A DNA stretch of 64,000 nucleotides, taken from positions 1-64,000 of the forward strand of contig JAKCPI010007829.1 in NCBI GenBank assembly GCA_023213315.1, given 5' to 3'. The stretch's first letter is position 1. Each line of letters opens with the position of its first letter. Under the pieces are notes generated by a model. That model did no database searches. It worked only from the letters and a program-made list of their open reading frames with translations, and was not told the origin of the DNA. Shown here one piece after another: positions 1 to 10,433 of the stretch. The position numbers and the translations under genes are program-made. The stretch is from Euborellia annulipes. Taxonomy: Eukaryota > Arthropoda > Insecta > Dermaptera > Anisolabididae.

Positions 1-320
1 TTGGTATTTCATTTTTAATGAATATTCATCGTATAAATAAAATTTAAAATCAAAATTTTCAAATTTTCTCCATGCAAATAGCTAATAATAAAAACACACG
101 CAATAACCTTTTTTTTTTGAGGAAATAACGCTTAAATTAAATAAATAAGTGTAAGTAATGCAAGATTTAGAAAGAATAATAATACCCTCTAGAGTAAAAA
201 AAAAAATAAATAAATAAATAAAATTGGACATTTCCTCCTATCAAATGATGGAAAAACAGCAGGAGCAGCGGGCACACGCTTCTTTAGAGCTTAGAGCTTG
301 CTTGCTTGCTTAATTACATG

Positions 321-351
<31 letters not shown>

Positions 352-710
352 TGCGCCCACTCTCTTATTGGCTACTGGATTTTAAGCAAATGGCCATTCA
401 TTCATTCTTCACCTTCTCTCAAATTTAATTTTCATTGCGTTTTATTATTCTATTCCCCGTTAGAGAAGAAGTTTATATTCAAATTCTAATTTTTTTTTTT
501 TTTTTTTTATTGTCATTTCCTTCTTCCATTTGTAAAGTGTCTGTCGTTAAGTAAATAAATTTGAAGTTTTTTTTTAATATCTAATTTCAATAAATAAATA
601 TATAATGTGTGAAATGTTTCCTTATCTTACATGAGGGTAGATTTGATCAAGATGTCTCTCCATTCAATCACTAGATTAAATAAAATATACATTTTGATTT
701 TTTGTTATTA
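1..710. other. AT-rich sequence without a gene
   Basis: I see no coding exon or RNA gene here. The stretch has long T and A runs and a GA dinucleotide microsatellite near 327-351. It ends at the first copy of the 16-bp duplication that flanks the next feature. Confidence 0.7.
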
Positions 711-726
711 ATTATCGACATAACGT

Positions 727-968
727 TTGCTCAGGAGCCTACTTCTTGTGGGTACGTGGATGGCGACCACGAGCTGGCCGAGCTAGGATATTCCTTCAGT
801 TCTTTAATTGTTAGTCTCGTTCTTTCTCTTTTCATCAGGCGTCAGGCCGTGCGACGGGCCGGCCTGTCTTATTTCTTCCGGTCGTAAAAACGTATAATAG
901 GGTTGGAGGGAAAGAGTGATGTCCGCCGACCCCGCATCGCGGGACAAGGCGAGGAGAGAAGTAGAAGA
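727..968. mobile_element. GC-rich retroposon-like insertion with a 16-bp target duplication
   Basis: This 242-bp block is much more GC-rich than its surroundings. It is bracketed by an exact direct repeat ATTATCGACATAACGT (711-726 and 969-984), a target-site duplication of the length made by LINE machinery. There are no terminal inverted repeats. The right end is purine-rich (gagaagtagaaga) rather than poly(A). The short reading frame starting inside it (702-887) runs across the insertion boundary and is not a gene. The best reading is a SINE or a 5'-truncated LINE fragment. The family is not identified. Confidence 0.7.
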
Positions 969-1123
969 ATTATCGACATAACGTAAAGAAAATTGTTATA
1001 TTATGCTAATGGCAATTCAAAAGAACAGATTAAATAATCAAATGGGAGATTAACGATATTAGATGTGGCTGATTTCATTAATTCTAGGAAGAAAATTAAA
1101 TAAAAAAGTAAAATGATTTTTTC

Positions 1124-1155
1124 GACATTTCGGCTCCTCTTTCAACCTTCCTCAG
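1124..1155 (-). ncRNA. small hammerhead-like motif
   Basis: On the minus strand the order is CTGAGGA, an imperfect stem II (GGTT pairing with AGCC), then GAAATGTC. This fits the hammerhead core (CUGANGA, stem II, GAA) with almost no stem III. The four bases after GAA, AUGU, can self-pair through a U-G wobble, and the next base is C, which is allowed at the cleavage site. There is no palindromic arm around it, so this looks like a solo relic of a Penelope-like or related element. Confidence 0.5.
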
Positions 1156-1441
1156 GATTCTCATATTCAACACCATCAGAGATAAAAAAATGTTCTATTC
1201 TATATATGTTCCCTTGGAGAAGCTATTTGACTATGATTGTCTACTCTCTTTTCTTTCTTTTGCGTTTAAGCTAATCAGATGATTAAATAAGAGTCCAGAA
1301 CGTAGTTTGTTAGACAAGACTTAAAGTTGGGTATAAAGCTTAACTAAAGAAATTAGAAACAATCCTTGTTTATTTATACAGTATTTAAATTTTTGTTAAA
1401 AAAAGCTTTATTAGAGTGAGGTGGATAGCTGAGTAGATCTT

Positions 1442-2048
1442 GTAATAAGGAAGAAAGAAAAGAGCGATTGCAGCTAGAGTTTATATCGTTCAAGCCGACG
1501 TTTCGGTCAGATATACGACCATCATCAGGGCTGAAGCGTGTCAACAAAATTCCTCAAAATGTCGAATGGCACAATCGTATAAATTATTTTTTGTTATTTT
1601 ATAGGGACCAACAGGCTATGCGAGTCAAGGTTAGATTGGTTGTATTCATTGGGGTAGCCAGAAATTTTTGATGGGGGGGGGGGGGAGATCAAGAAATTTT
1701 TTCAAAAATTTAAGATTATTTTAGGGTATTTATAAATCATTTTGGTTTGTTTTTTTTAGCAAGACTAAATTATTATATTTAACTTTCTCTTACCCTATAT
1801 GAAATATAATTTGTATTAAATATCTAGTCATGGCTTGGGTCCCATGGGGGGGGGGTTGAACCCCCAAACCCCCCCCCTTGGCTACGCCTATGGTTGTATT
1901 TTACACAATTGTGCCATTCGACATTTTGAGGAATTTTGTTGACACGCTTCAGCACTGATGATGGTCGTATATCTGACCGAAACGTCGACTTGAAGCGATT
2001 ATTAAACGAAATAAACTTAGCTGCAATCGCTCTTTTTTTCTTTATTAC
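1442..2048. mobile_element. Foldback element with two opposed hammerhead motifs
   Basis: The arms 1442-1574 and 1909-2048 are imperfect reverse complements. Each arm carries a hammerhead-like core: 1497-1528 on minus and 1955-1986 on plus, both CTGATGA, a stem II with GGTC paired to GACC, then GAAACGTC. The arms end in purine/pyrimidine-rich tracts (gaaagaaaagagcg and its complement). The spacer holds a separate hAT-like insertion (1647-1892). A possible 7-bp duplication AGCTTTA lies at 1404-1410 and 2054-2060, but it is not tight to the arms. The family assignment (non-autonomous Penelope-like or retrozyme-like) is inferred from the ribozyme. Confidence 0.7.
1647..1892. mobile_element. hAT-like MITE, 8-bp TSD GTTGTATT
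   Basis: A 246-bp element inserted in the loop of the surrounding foldback. The ends read CATTGGGGTAGCCAG and GGCTACGCCTATG, imperfect inverted repeats, with long G and C runs just inside. The exact 8-bp repeat GTTGTATT occupies 1639-1646 and 1893-1900, the duplication size of hAT transposons. It contains a small fragment of the SBR tail (around 1778-1815). There is no coding capacity. Confidence 0.75.
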
Positions 2049-2702
2049 TAATCAGCTTTAGTTAATTATTTTGATTTTTAATAATTTTTATAAAAGTTGC
2101 TAACTTGACATATAATTATTATCTGTGAAAAAACTCGGTTTTTTTAAAACTCGAAGCGTGTTCTTGTTTACTATATCGATGATTTGCTATCATTTGGATA
2201 AGTTTGCTAGTTGACTAGAACTGAAGCAATCGGCCCTAAAAGGATTAACTTTAATTTAAATAAAATTGTTCTATTTATACAGGTTACCGTTTAGGACAAA
2301 AGGCTTTCTCTTTTACTTGATGGAATTAAAAACAGACAGGTATTTAGTAGAACTAATAATTTTAACTAAATAATAGATTTATGACACCACGGGAGAAATG
2401 ATTTATTATTAGAAAATTTTGTAAAATAAAGCCACCGAGTCATTATTTCATTTTTTTTTTTTTTTAATTTCATATGCAAATTCCCTTTTTGACATCAGTC
2501 GAGTCACGATTCCCCCCCCCCTCCTTCTCCTTGGAGGGGAGGGAGGAAGATAATTGCAGCCATCCACCCACACAAACACTCATTCATCGTCCATAAATTG
2601 CCCAATAATTTGAAGATTAATTTCAATGATAATTAAAAGAGACAGAAACAAATGGATCGAAATTCTTGTTTGATTTGTTTTTTCTTTTCAAAGCTATAAA
2701 CT
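2049..2702. other. Intergenic AT-rich stretch
   Basis: No gene or clear repeat boundary. Contains a C-run around 2512-2522 followed by a G-rich tract. Confidence 0.6.
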
Positions 2703-2940
2703 AAAAAAAATCTGGTGTGACTGGCACACACTAGATTTTTTGTCGAGATATATTTAGTTTCCTATAGCACCTTAGTTAACTTGACCAATTGCATTTTATA
2801 AGTAAACAATACTTTCTCTCTCTATATATTTCATATATAGGGTAAGAGAAAGTAAAAATCTGGTGTGACTGGTCGCACAGCATACTTATCTTCAGTAATC
2901 GAAATTTGTGAACTACGCTGTCCCACCAGATTCTTGTGTG
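2703..2940 (+). repeat. SBR copy with internal deletion joined to a second SBR head
   Basis: The left part (2703-2855) has the SBR head (ATCTGGTGTGACTGG) fused, after about 100 bp, to the terminal tail hairpin ending GTAAGAGAAAGTA. A second SBR head hairpin starts immediately at 2856 and runs to about 2940. The tail of one copy therefore abuts the head of the next, which helps to define both termini of the family. Confidence 0.75.
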
Positions 2941-3489
2941 TCATTGGACTCTGCCAGGGACAGCACGCGCTCATGATTTTCCTTTGTAATTAATTATTCT
3001 CAATTGTGTCGAAAAATTATACTGATATACTTTTTAAAGAGCAAAAATATGCTGTGACTGAAAGTTCGGGCCCTCCCAAAAAATAATCATATATAGGCCT
3101 ACGACCCTGTCGGGAATATTTCTAAATAACATCAGAAAACCTATCAAAGTTCTGTCAATAGCGTAAATATCATTCTAATGTAAGGAAATCTCGCAGTCAA
3201 GTGAAAACAAAAAGAGATTTCGGGATGGCTGAACCCCCTGTCTGCTTAAAATAAGTTTAACTAAAATGTCCCATTATTTAATAATTAAATTGACTACAAA
3301 GTGTCTATTGCATTATGCACTCTTAGACTTAGCTTGCTTTTGTTTGCTTCAGCCTTCATGATTACAGTGGTTAAGTCGTAGATGTCGTCATGTATTAGTA
3401 CACTACTAAGGTTTACGATAGCATAAAAACAATTTTATTAACTTTTTTGCAAATAGCCTAAAAATTTTGTTTTAAATCAAAGTGCAAAA
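2941..3489. other. Intergenic stretch
   Basis: I see no gene. The right part probably belongs to the decayed 3' side of the transposon whose zinc-finger relic starts at about 3520. Confidence 0.5.
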
Positions 3490-4558
3490 CTTAATCTTGC
3501 CCCATGGGGTGGGGCACTATTGCATGTTGGTGTATGTTAGTCTAAACACAAAGCACAAAGATGCGTAGCTTTGAGCTTCATCTTCTTCACCTGCACATGA
3601 ATTGTGAACCCATTTGTTGCACTTCAAGCACTGGATCCATCCTTCAGGAGACTGGGAATATAAATATCCAAAAGATGTTAATAATAGAAGTGGCTGTTCA
3701 GCAATTAGAATGATGAAGGAAGAGAGGATGTCAGCCAAAAAAGGAGCCTCTATCGAATAAAAATCTCCAATCAGAAAACGTTTCGGGTTTAATTAGATAA
3801 AACCATCATCAGTTCTTTAGAGATTATTGGCAATCTCAAGATGCACACCATTGAGATGCAGATAGAGTTGTTATATATAATATGTATATACATTTGAGAC
3901 TTGGCCGTGTTGACTGATGAGCATCTGACAATTGATATGCAAATTTTGTATTTTTTATATAATTTTGTATATGTTTATATATAACAACTCTATCTGCATC
4001 TCAATGGTGTGCATCTTGGGATTGCCAATAATCTCTAAAGAACTGATGATGGTTTTATCTAATTAAACCCGAAACGTTTTCTGATTGGAGATTTTTATTC
4101 GTTAGAGGCTCCTTTTTTGGCTGACACCCTCTCTTCCTTCATCATTTAAATATCCAAAATATTCAGCCTCTGAATTTTTTGATGATGATGAGTGCGAATG
4201 TTTCTTCTAAGGTTTTTAACCTATCAAAGTCGCTATTGTCGAAAGGGTCAATCGAAAAATATGCAAACAAACCCTAAAAAACTACACTTTTCTCTAGAAT
4301 ACATAGATGTAGTCGTAGATATAAACGCAACTCAACTTATTTGAGGAACGATGCAAATAAACTTTCCGACAAAAATAAGAAAAATTCCTTGCAAGACAAA
4401 CTATTCACTCAAAATAGGTGACAACTTCATAGCAGCTTCTTATTTACTAGAACTATTATTTTCCACCGTTTGCCGCTTGATCTCAGCACCAATAGAGCCA
4501 GTAGCTATGGCACCTCATCTTACCTCGCTACCCCGTCTTACCCCATGTTCCCATACAC
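3490..4558 (-). pseudogene. Decayed pogo/Tigger-like transposase gene, C-terminal zinc-finger relic
   Basis: Minus-strand codons around 3570-3665 read YSQSPEGWIQCLKCNKWVH followed by NSCAG. This is a W-x-Q-C-x2-C-x-K-W-x-H-x2-C cluster resembling the PHD-like finger at the end of DDE transposases of the pogo/Tigger/jerky type. The upstream codons continue at 4160-4258 (NSEAEYFG, and IDPFDNSDFDRLK after one frameshift). The two parts are split by a foldback insertion at 3674-4146. GGGGTAAGAC-like and TTGCCCC-like repeats near 4540 and 3500 may be the transposon ends. Frameshift, insertion and missing catalytic domain make it a pseudogene. The finger is clear; the exact superfamily is inferred. 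Confidence 0.65.
3674..4146. mobile_element. Foldback with two hammerhead motifs, 13-bp TSD
   Basis: A 473-bp element, nearly all one imperfect palindrome. The arms run about 3706-3880 and 3975-4146. Hammerhead cores lie at 3778-3812 (-) and 4043-4077 (+): CTGATGA, stem II GGTTT paired with AAACC, then GAAACGTT. The exact repeat TAAATATCCAAAA flanks it at 3661-3673 and 4147-4159. It interrupts the transposase relic. Removing the element and one repeat copy makes the minus-strand codons contiguous again (EAEYFG joining YLYSQSPEGW), which independently confirms the boundaries. Confidence 0.85.
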
Positions 4559-4569
4559 TAAACAAAAAT

Positions 4570-4811
4570 ATTGATAAGAGAAATGGCTGTTCAACGATTA
4601 GAATGATGGACAGGAAGAGAGGATGTCAGCCAAAAGGAGAGCCTCTATCGAATAAAAATCTCCAGGTAGAAGACGTTTCGGGTTTAATTAAAGAGCTGAT
4701 GATGGATTTATTTAATTAAACCCGAAACGTCTAGTGAATTGAGATTTTTAATCGATAGAGGCTCTCCTTTTGGCTGACATCCTCTCTTTCTGTCTATCAT
4801 TCTAATCATTC
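4570..4811. mobile_element. Foldback with one hammerhead core, 14-bp TSD
   Basis: A 242-bp relative of the element at 3674-4146: arms about 4588-4690 and 4710-4808, flanked by the exact 14-bp repeat CACTAAACAAAAAT (4556-4569 and 4812-4825). The centre keeps one plus-strand core at 4696-4731 (CTGATGA, stem II with one mismatch, GAAACGTC). The left arm keeps only the GAAACGTC half. A short unique tail follows the right arm, as in other members. Confidence 0.8.
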
Positions 4812-4825
4812 CACTAAACAAAAAT

Positions 4826-5738
4826 TTTGTTGATTTTACAATTGTGTAGGGGGCAAATTACATAAACAAAAAGATACTAAATTTAATAAGTCATTGCAAA
4901 AACCATTTACAAATGTATTGTAATTTTCGAAAGCCATTTGAAAATTAGAGTGTAGTAATTTTAGAGTTCCTAAACTGCTATCGAAAAAATACAATTTTTA
5001 ACGAAAATGACTATACAATGTATGTAAAATTACAATACATACTTTCGAAGAAAATTGTAATTTTAAAATGTTTTTTTTTTTGTAAATATTTAAACGCATA
5101 AATTTTGTTGATAAATGCATAGTATTATCATTTATCAGGGAAATTTGTAATTTAGTAATCCAAAACACACAAAAATTATGATTTTTTTTTTAACAGTGTA
5201 GAGATATCACATCCTTCAAATACGGGATGCTTTTAAATTCAAAAACTCATCTCATATGGAACTAATGAAGGCGCCAAAGAATAAAAAAAAAATCTTTTTA
5301 GAATGAAACAAATTTAATTGATCTTAGATAGATTAATCTTAATCCCCTCCTCGCCCCCTCTCTTTCTCCTCGTCTAATAAAAGAAAGAAGAGAGAGAGAG
5401 AGAGGAAAAAAAGAGAGGCGTTAGATTGATATAGCAAGCAGGCAAGAAAGCAAGCCCCAAATGGGGAACAGGGCTCCTTCTTCTTCTTCTTCTTCTTCGG
5501 GAATGTTTGATCAAATACATTTTGCCTGGTCATCATCCATCACGTGACCGACGGTCCATTCTCTCTTTCATATTCATTTCCTCCCCTCCTCTCTTCGTAA
5601 CCAAAAAAAAAAAAAAAACACATGCGGATTTTTTTTTTTTATTTAATTAATTTATTCTTTGATTAATATTCAAAATAGTTATCAAGATGGAATTTTTTTT
5701 TTAGTCTCTTTGGTATTTCTCAAAATTTGTGAATTATC
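4826..5738. other. AT-rich intergenic stretch with low-complexity tracts
   Basis: No gene is supported. It holds a GA tract near 5388-5410, a TTC triplet repeat near 5478-5500 and several long A/T runs. The reading frame on minus at 5339-5536 is a translation of these simple repeats. Confidence 0.65.
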
Positions 5739-5825
5739 TAGCCGCGTCGCCCGCCTTTGACGGAACCCTCCCCGTCTTGCTCGATCGGTGGACCTTCGCC
5801 TTTTTTTATTCATGACCCCTAATTT
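5739..5825. repeat. Fragment of the dispersed GC-box repeat
   Basis: This short GC-rich block (cgcgtcgcccgcc... gtggaccttcgcctttttt) matches the start of repeats at 43682 and 46741, which share the order CCCGCC, GCGGACCCT, GCCTTTT, ATTATGA. Function unknown. Confidence 0.5.
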
Positions 5826-5872
5826 TTCAGACTCGGGTCAAACAATTCATCTGGGTCATTAAGAAACTTTTT

Positions 5873-5904
5873 GACGTTTCGAGCCTGGTGACATTTATCT
5901 TTAG
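5873..5904 (-). ncRNA. Degenerate hammerhead-like motif
   Basis: Minus strand: CTAAAGA, spacer, CTCGAAACGTC. The core G5 is A, so activity is unlikely. Recorded as a relic of the hammerhead family. Confidence 0.3.
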
Positions 5905-6080
5905 GAATTGAATGAAGTGGGACAAAAAACAAAAACAAATTGTAAGTTAATCTACAGTATTTTTTTTTTTTTGATTTAAAATAAATCAATTTGCTTACTA
6001 TTTGTTTGACATTTTTCTGCCACTTCAATTCAATCAACTTTTAAATCTATTTATATTTAATATCAATTATATTTAAAATA

Positions 6081-6795
6081 ATAAGTAGGAGAAGGAAACC
6101 AGCGCCTCGTTTTCCACCATACACACTATTTATTTGCAAATATTTCGGGTTGTAGTACGCCACCCATCATCAGTGCAGCGACTATATATACAATGTAAAA
6201 TTCAAAATAAAATAAAATAAAATTATAAAATTATTATACAGAAAATATTCAAAAATTGGCTTACATAGTTTTGGTGGTGGATGTCGTCTATATTTTTGCC
6301 TCTGCTTGTATAAATGCTTGCCATTCTCATAGTGATGTTCTTAAAATAGGCAAATTACCAGCAATGAATGAGTTTTGCGCATTTTTCATCATTTATAAAG
6401 AATCCTTATGCGCATCTTCCTCTCTCCCCGCCTTCCTCTTTTATATATGTTATTAAAATAAAAAGTCGTCTCATTCATTGCTGGTAATTTGCCTATTTTA
6501 AGAACATCACTATGAGAATGGCAAGCACTTATACAAACAGAGGCAAAAATATAGACGACATCCACCACCAAAACTATGTAAGCCAATTTTTGAATATTTT
6601 CTGTATAATAATTTTATAATTTTATTTTATTTTATTTTATATTTTACATTGTATATATAGTCGCTGCACTGATGATGGGTGGCGTACTGCAACCCGAAAT
6701 ATTTGCAAATAAATAGTGTGTATGGTGGAAAACGAGGCGCTGGTTTCCTTCTCCTACTTATTAATTACAACTTCCAGCCCAAACTATCAACGAAT
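6081..6795. mobile_element. Long foldback with AUAU-type hammerhead pair, 12-bp TSD
   Basis: The arms run about 6083-6450 and 6460-6768. Cores lie at 6141-6173 (-) and 6669-6702 (+): CTGATGA, stem II GGGT paired with ACCC, GAAATATT. The bases after GAA are AUAU instead of ACGU but stay self-complementary. A non-palindromic tail (6769-6795) follows the right arm. The repeat ATATTTAAAATA is at 6069-6080 and 6796-6807; it is AT-rich, so weaker evidence than other duplications. The two open frames inside (6256-6456 +, 6389-6586 -) are mirror images from the arms, not genes. Confidence 0.75.
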
Positions 6796-6807
6796 ATATT
6801 TAAAATA

Positions 6808-8224
6808 TTTAATATAATAGATTTGTAATAATCTTAATAATGGTTTATTTAATTAATAAACAAATTTATTAATAATTGAATTTAGGCTAATATTTTAATT
6901 TAATTTAATATATTAATATATTTAACAGTTAAAATATATTTATTTAAAATCATAGTGAATTTTGACAGATATATTTTGAAAATCCGAGGTTATGTTCAAA
7001 ACCTTAATCTGTCAATTATAACATTATGCAGACATCAAAATCTCCACCTTCGATCGGCTCCATCCACACCAATATTCACGTTTTCTATCAATATCTTGAA
7101 GCAAATACCAATTTATAGCGATTAAAAACAGTTTAAATTTTTAGACACCTGCTTTGTCATTGCTATTATCGCAGCTCCAACGTAAACACTACTAGCGAGC
7201 TGTTTGACGCTCTGCTCTTATCGTTTATCGCAGCTCCAACATAATCCCACCCTAAGGGAAAAATGTATTTAATAGCTAGCATCTGTATTATTTTTTTTTT
7301 CAACTGTCACCCCTGCTTTAGTTAGTTTTTCGGCTTCTACAAACGAAATAGTCATTGATATTAACCATAAAAGCAATAAAGAGGTTGGTTAGCATAACTT
7401 TTTGTCTTTGTAATTGAGGCTCAACTATTAAATTCGGTTGCAGCAATCGAAATTCAGTTGCTCCAACTGAATTGTTTTTTTTTTCGTGTAGCTCTGAAGA
7501 ACAAAACTGCTCAGAGGTTTCTGTCGCATGAAGACGGAAAAGTTGAGTCAGAATAAAGACTAAATAGCAAAGTGAACCAACCAATCTCTAAATGCCAAAA
7601 AAAAGGTCAGAATTAGAAGATTTATTTTTTGTTTTAAGTGAAACTTTAATTCGATGGCCTCAAATTTTTTCGATCTTCTATCAGCATGTCGCATTACAAG
7701 CCGTGACGTCAAGGGCCGTGACGCTACAAGTTAAAACGTCACAAGCCGTGACGACAAAAATAGAAAAGTTGAAATTTAATATATATGACGAATTATTAAA
7801 AAAAAAATAATTGTGAGATTTAATTATTCAATTTTTAAATTGATAAAATATAATTTTTAAAATAATTTAAAATGATTCAAATCTTCAATTACTAAATAAA
7901 TATTGTTCTCAGTTTTTAACATACGCCAATTGATTTCCCATTATCAATCCCATTTTCCAATTATTAAGTTAAGATTAAAAACGCGATTTTAATACCCTTA
8001 ATTGAATAAATTTCTGAATATTTTCAGTTAAACGCCTACGATTCGAAAAAAGTTTCACTTGCATCGTAGTTTCATAAAACCATACAATGATTTTTTTTTT
8101 TAATTTTATATTTAATTGATAAATGATATCCCATGTGAGTTGTTTTGGCTCTCTTCAGTTGTTTGATAAGAAGAAGAAGAAAAAGGCAGAGGGGCGTTGC
8201 ATTCATCATTAATCATAAATGAAC
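6808..8224. other. Intergenic stretch with a short minisatellite
   Basis: I see no gene. Around 7690-7765 there is a degenerate tandem repeat of the unit acaaGCCGTGACGtc. The frame 7592-7810 translates it and is not supported as coding. The rest is AT-rich. Confidence 0.6.
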
Positions 8225-8232
8225 TATGTTTA

Positions 8233-8266
<34 letters not shown>

Positions 8267-8420
8267 TGTGTGTGTGTGTGTTGTTGCTACCAGATTTTTC
8301 ACTGGTGGAAGGAATGAGAGAGAGAGAGAGAGAGAGGCGGGCGTTTTCTGGTTTGACCCGTTCAATGGTTCAATAAAATATTTTATCCTTATCACACACA
8401 CACACTCAGAGAGAGAGCTT
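8225..8420. repeat. GT, GA and CA microsatellite cluster
   Basis: (GT)n at about 8232-8283, (GA)n at 8308-8335 and a short (CA)n at 8393-8405. The mirrored open frames over this region are translations of the dinucleotide repeats. Confidence 0.9.
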
Positions 8421-8527
8421 AAAGAAAAATTTTAAATTAATCATTTCATATTTGTGAAATTTAAAATATGGATATCATTTTAATTTATTAATAGAAAAAT
8501 TAAAGTCCCTAAGACATATACAGGTCT

Positions 8528-9235
8528 ATTCTCTAAAAACAGGCGGTTAAAATTTAAAATAAACAAATGGGTGGTAAAAAGTAATGTAAAAACAATCAGC
8601 GTTAAAAAATTGCTATTCTCTAAACAAAGTTTTAACAGCGACGTTAACATGTTGCTTTTTAACCTTAATTTTTAGGTTAAAGACGCCATTTTTATTTTAA
8701 ACACGACGTTAAAATATTAAAGGCATCCCCTAGACATGGCATTAATTTTTAACACTATTTAATAAATGTTAACGCTTTGGCTTTAAAGTTTTTGTTTACA
8801 GAATAGCTATTTGAGGCAAGGAAGTGATTTCGAATAGTATTTTTTTAACGCTGATTGTTTTTACATTGCAGTAGAGTCCCGGTAATCCGAACCTCGCTAA
8901 TCCGAACTTCCGGTTAATCCGAACTCTTTTTGCGTACGATTTTTTTTTTTTTTTTAAGAGGAATATAAATGAAAATTAGACATTAAAGGAACTTTATTTT
9001 ATTATTATTATGAAATATTTATTTAGAGTTTAATATCACCGAGAAGTTTCACGGTTTACAACGTTATAAATACGACTTTATTATCAAAATTAACTAATTC
9101 AAGCTTACAATTCCGGTTAATCCGAACTTCCCGATAATCCGAACGACCCTCGGTCCCAATTAGTTCGGATTAACGGGACTCTACTGTACTTTTTACCAAC
9201 CATTTGTTTATTTTTATTATATTTTAGCCATTAGT
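8528..9235. mobile_element. Inverted-repeat element (GTTAAC-rich family), split by a pogo-like MITE
   Basis: The left end about 8557-8610 (aaacaaatgggtggtaaaaa... aatcagcgttaaaa) is the reverse complement of the right end, which is interrupted at 8869 and resumes at 9187. The interior repeats the hexamer-like motif GTTAA(C). A related copy lies at 22550-22865. No coding capacity. The superfamily is not recognised. Confidence 0.65.
8869..9186. mobile_element. pogo/Tigger-type MITE, nested
   Basis: A 318-bp element with terminal inverted repeats CAGTAGAGTCCCG and CGGGACTCTACTG, plus internal AATCCGAACTT repeats typical of pogo/Tigger non-autonomous elements. It sits in the right arm of the 8528-9235 element. 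The intact left arm of that host shows the empty site was ACATTACTTT, so the right-hand TA survives and the left-hand TA has become TG. Confidence 0.85.
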
Positions 9236-9268
9236 GCAAACTCAATCCCTTAAAAATATAAATATGAG

Positions 9269-9364
9269 TGTAAAGTCAACTGTAGCACCTCCTAGATCCC
9301 CTCCTCCTCTACACTACATGCCTGTTCCAGAGGGTCCCCAGGTGGCGGGGCAAAAATGACGGGC
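9269..9364 (+). CDS. Very weak proline-rich exon candidate
   Basis: A short plus-strand frame starting MSVKSTVAPPRSPPPLHY and ending after VAGQK with a stop. A CAG/GTGGCG junction inside could be a donor, and a TTTTAG precedes the region. However, that TTTTAG probably belongs to the transposon ending near 9235. Listed only because it is one of few GC-richer frames in the area. No homology recognised. Confidence 0.15.
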
Positions 9365-9483
9365 GATACCCAAGATCAGCCCTGACCACGATTAATAACA
9401 AAAAATCGTTTAGATATTGATATTATTAATTTATCCCCCGAAATATCTATTTAAATAGATTGTTTTCTTGACACCGCATGGTC

Positions 9484-9515
9484 CTGAAGAAGGAGCCGTT
9501 TTGGCCCCGAAACGT
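9484..9515 (+). ncRNA. Small hammerhead motif
   Basis: CTGAAGA, an imperfect GC-rich stem II, then GAAACGTT. The core is intact and the base after ACGU is U, allowed for cleavage. There are no palindromic arms. Confidence 0.5.
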
Positions 9516-9746
9516 TGACTTATAGCGGAGGTAATTAATCCGAATAAATTGCCTGAACATCAGCTCCGGATTTTATATATTCATCCTTCTCAATATTTAA
9601 ATAGAATTTTAATCTTCCTGTATGATTCTCTATGACTGTCTAAGTCAGAGGTTCGTTTTAAGTCCTGAGCGATATTAATTAATTTGTTTAAGCTCTTTTT
9701 CCCGTCCCTATTACCCTTCAATTGGTTGTTACCCTTCAATTTAATT

Positions 9747-10425
9747 AAAAAAATCTGGTGTGACTGGCGCTCAGCACACAACTTTCTCTTACCTTCGGTA
9801 ATCGAAAATTGTGTTCTGTGCTTGTCACACCAGATTTTTTGTGTCGACATGTATTTAGTTTCCGACAGTATGGTACATTCGATTTTCAAGATGTAAAATT
9901 TATAAGTATGGCAAAATATTTATATTTTGCTACCATGGCAACCATTTCTCCTATCTTTTCTATGGAGAACAAGAGTAAAGTGGTCTTCAGAAGATTTCAA
10001 TCACAAAATGAGAATATACATTTTAAAGAGCACCTAAAAAATAATTGATTTTTGAATTTTAAAAAAATCGTTGGGGGATATTTTGAGAAAATCGAAAAAA
10101 ACTGAAAAATTGCATCAGTAAAGTACTAGTACTTTTTGGCCAATTTTGTTGAAAAGCTTCGTGTCACGTCCCATGGGGGTGCCTAACTTAAATATAAAAT
10201 TTCAACCTCCTAGCTCTTTTCGTTCTTGAGATATTTTGTTCACAGACAGACACACAGACAGACAGACACACAAACAGACAGACCATGTCGCGAAAACCAC
10301 TTTTTTGGATTCAGGAGACCTCAAAACGTGAAGATCCATCAAAATCTCGACATCGAATTTTTGACATGAAACCAATACTTTCTCTCTCTATATATTAACA
10401 TATATATAGAGGTAAGAGAAAGTAA
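9747..10425 (+). repeat. SBR family, near full-length copy
   Basis: One of the two best copies. The head hairpin (about 9747-9838) runs from ATCTGGTGTGAC to GTCACACCAGAT. Then come a conserved body with AAAGTACTAGTACTTT (around 10121-10137), a (CAGA)n-type tract near 10240-10290, CCATGTCGCGAAAACC, and the tail hairpin TACTTTCTC... GAGAAAGTA at 10377-10425. There is no plausible coding frame. A-rich sequence follows. The terminal hairpins and lack of a conserved ORF suggest a non-autonomous mobile element of unknown class. Confidence 0.8.
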
Positions 10426-10433
10426 AAAAAAAA

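Noticed and set aside
6256..6586. Two nearly identical proteins encoded on opposite strands
   Set aside because: They arise from the two arms of the palindromic foldback, not from genes.
8226..8435. Opposed open reading frames over GT/GA repeats
   Set aside because: They are translations of dinucleotide repeats (MFMCVCVCVC and HTHTHT runs) with no other support.
10240..10290. CRISPR-like or satellite meaning for CAGA/CACAGA tracts
   Set aside because: The tracts are a fixed part of the SBR body; units are short simple repeats with no spacers.
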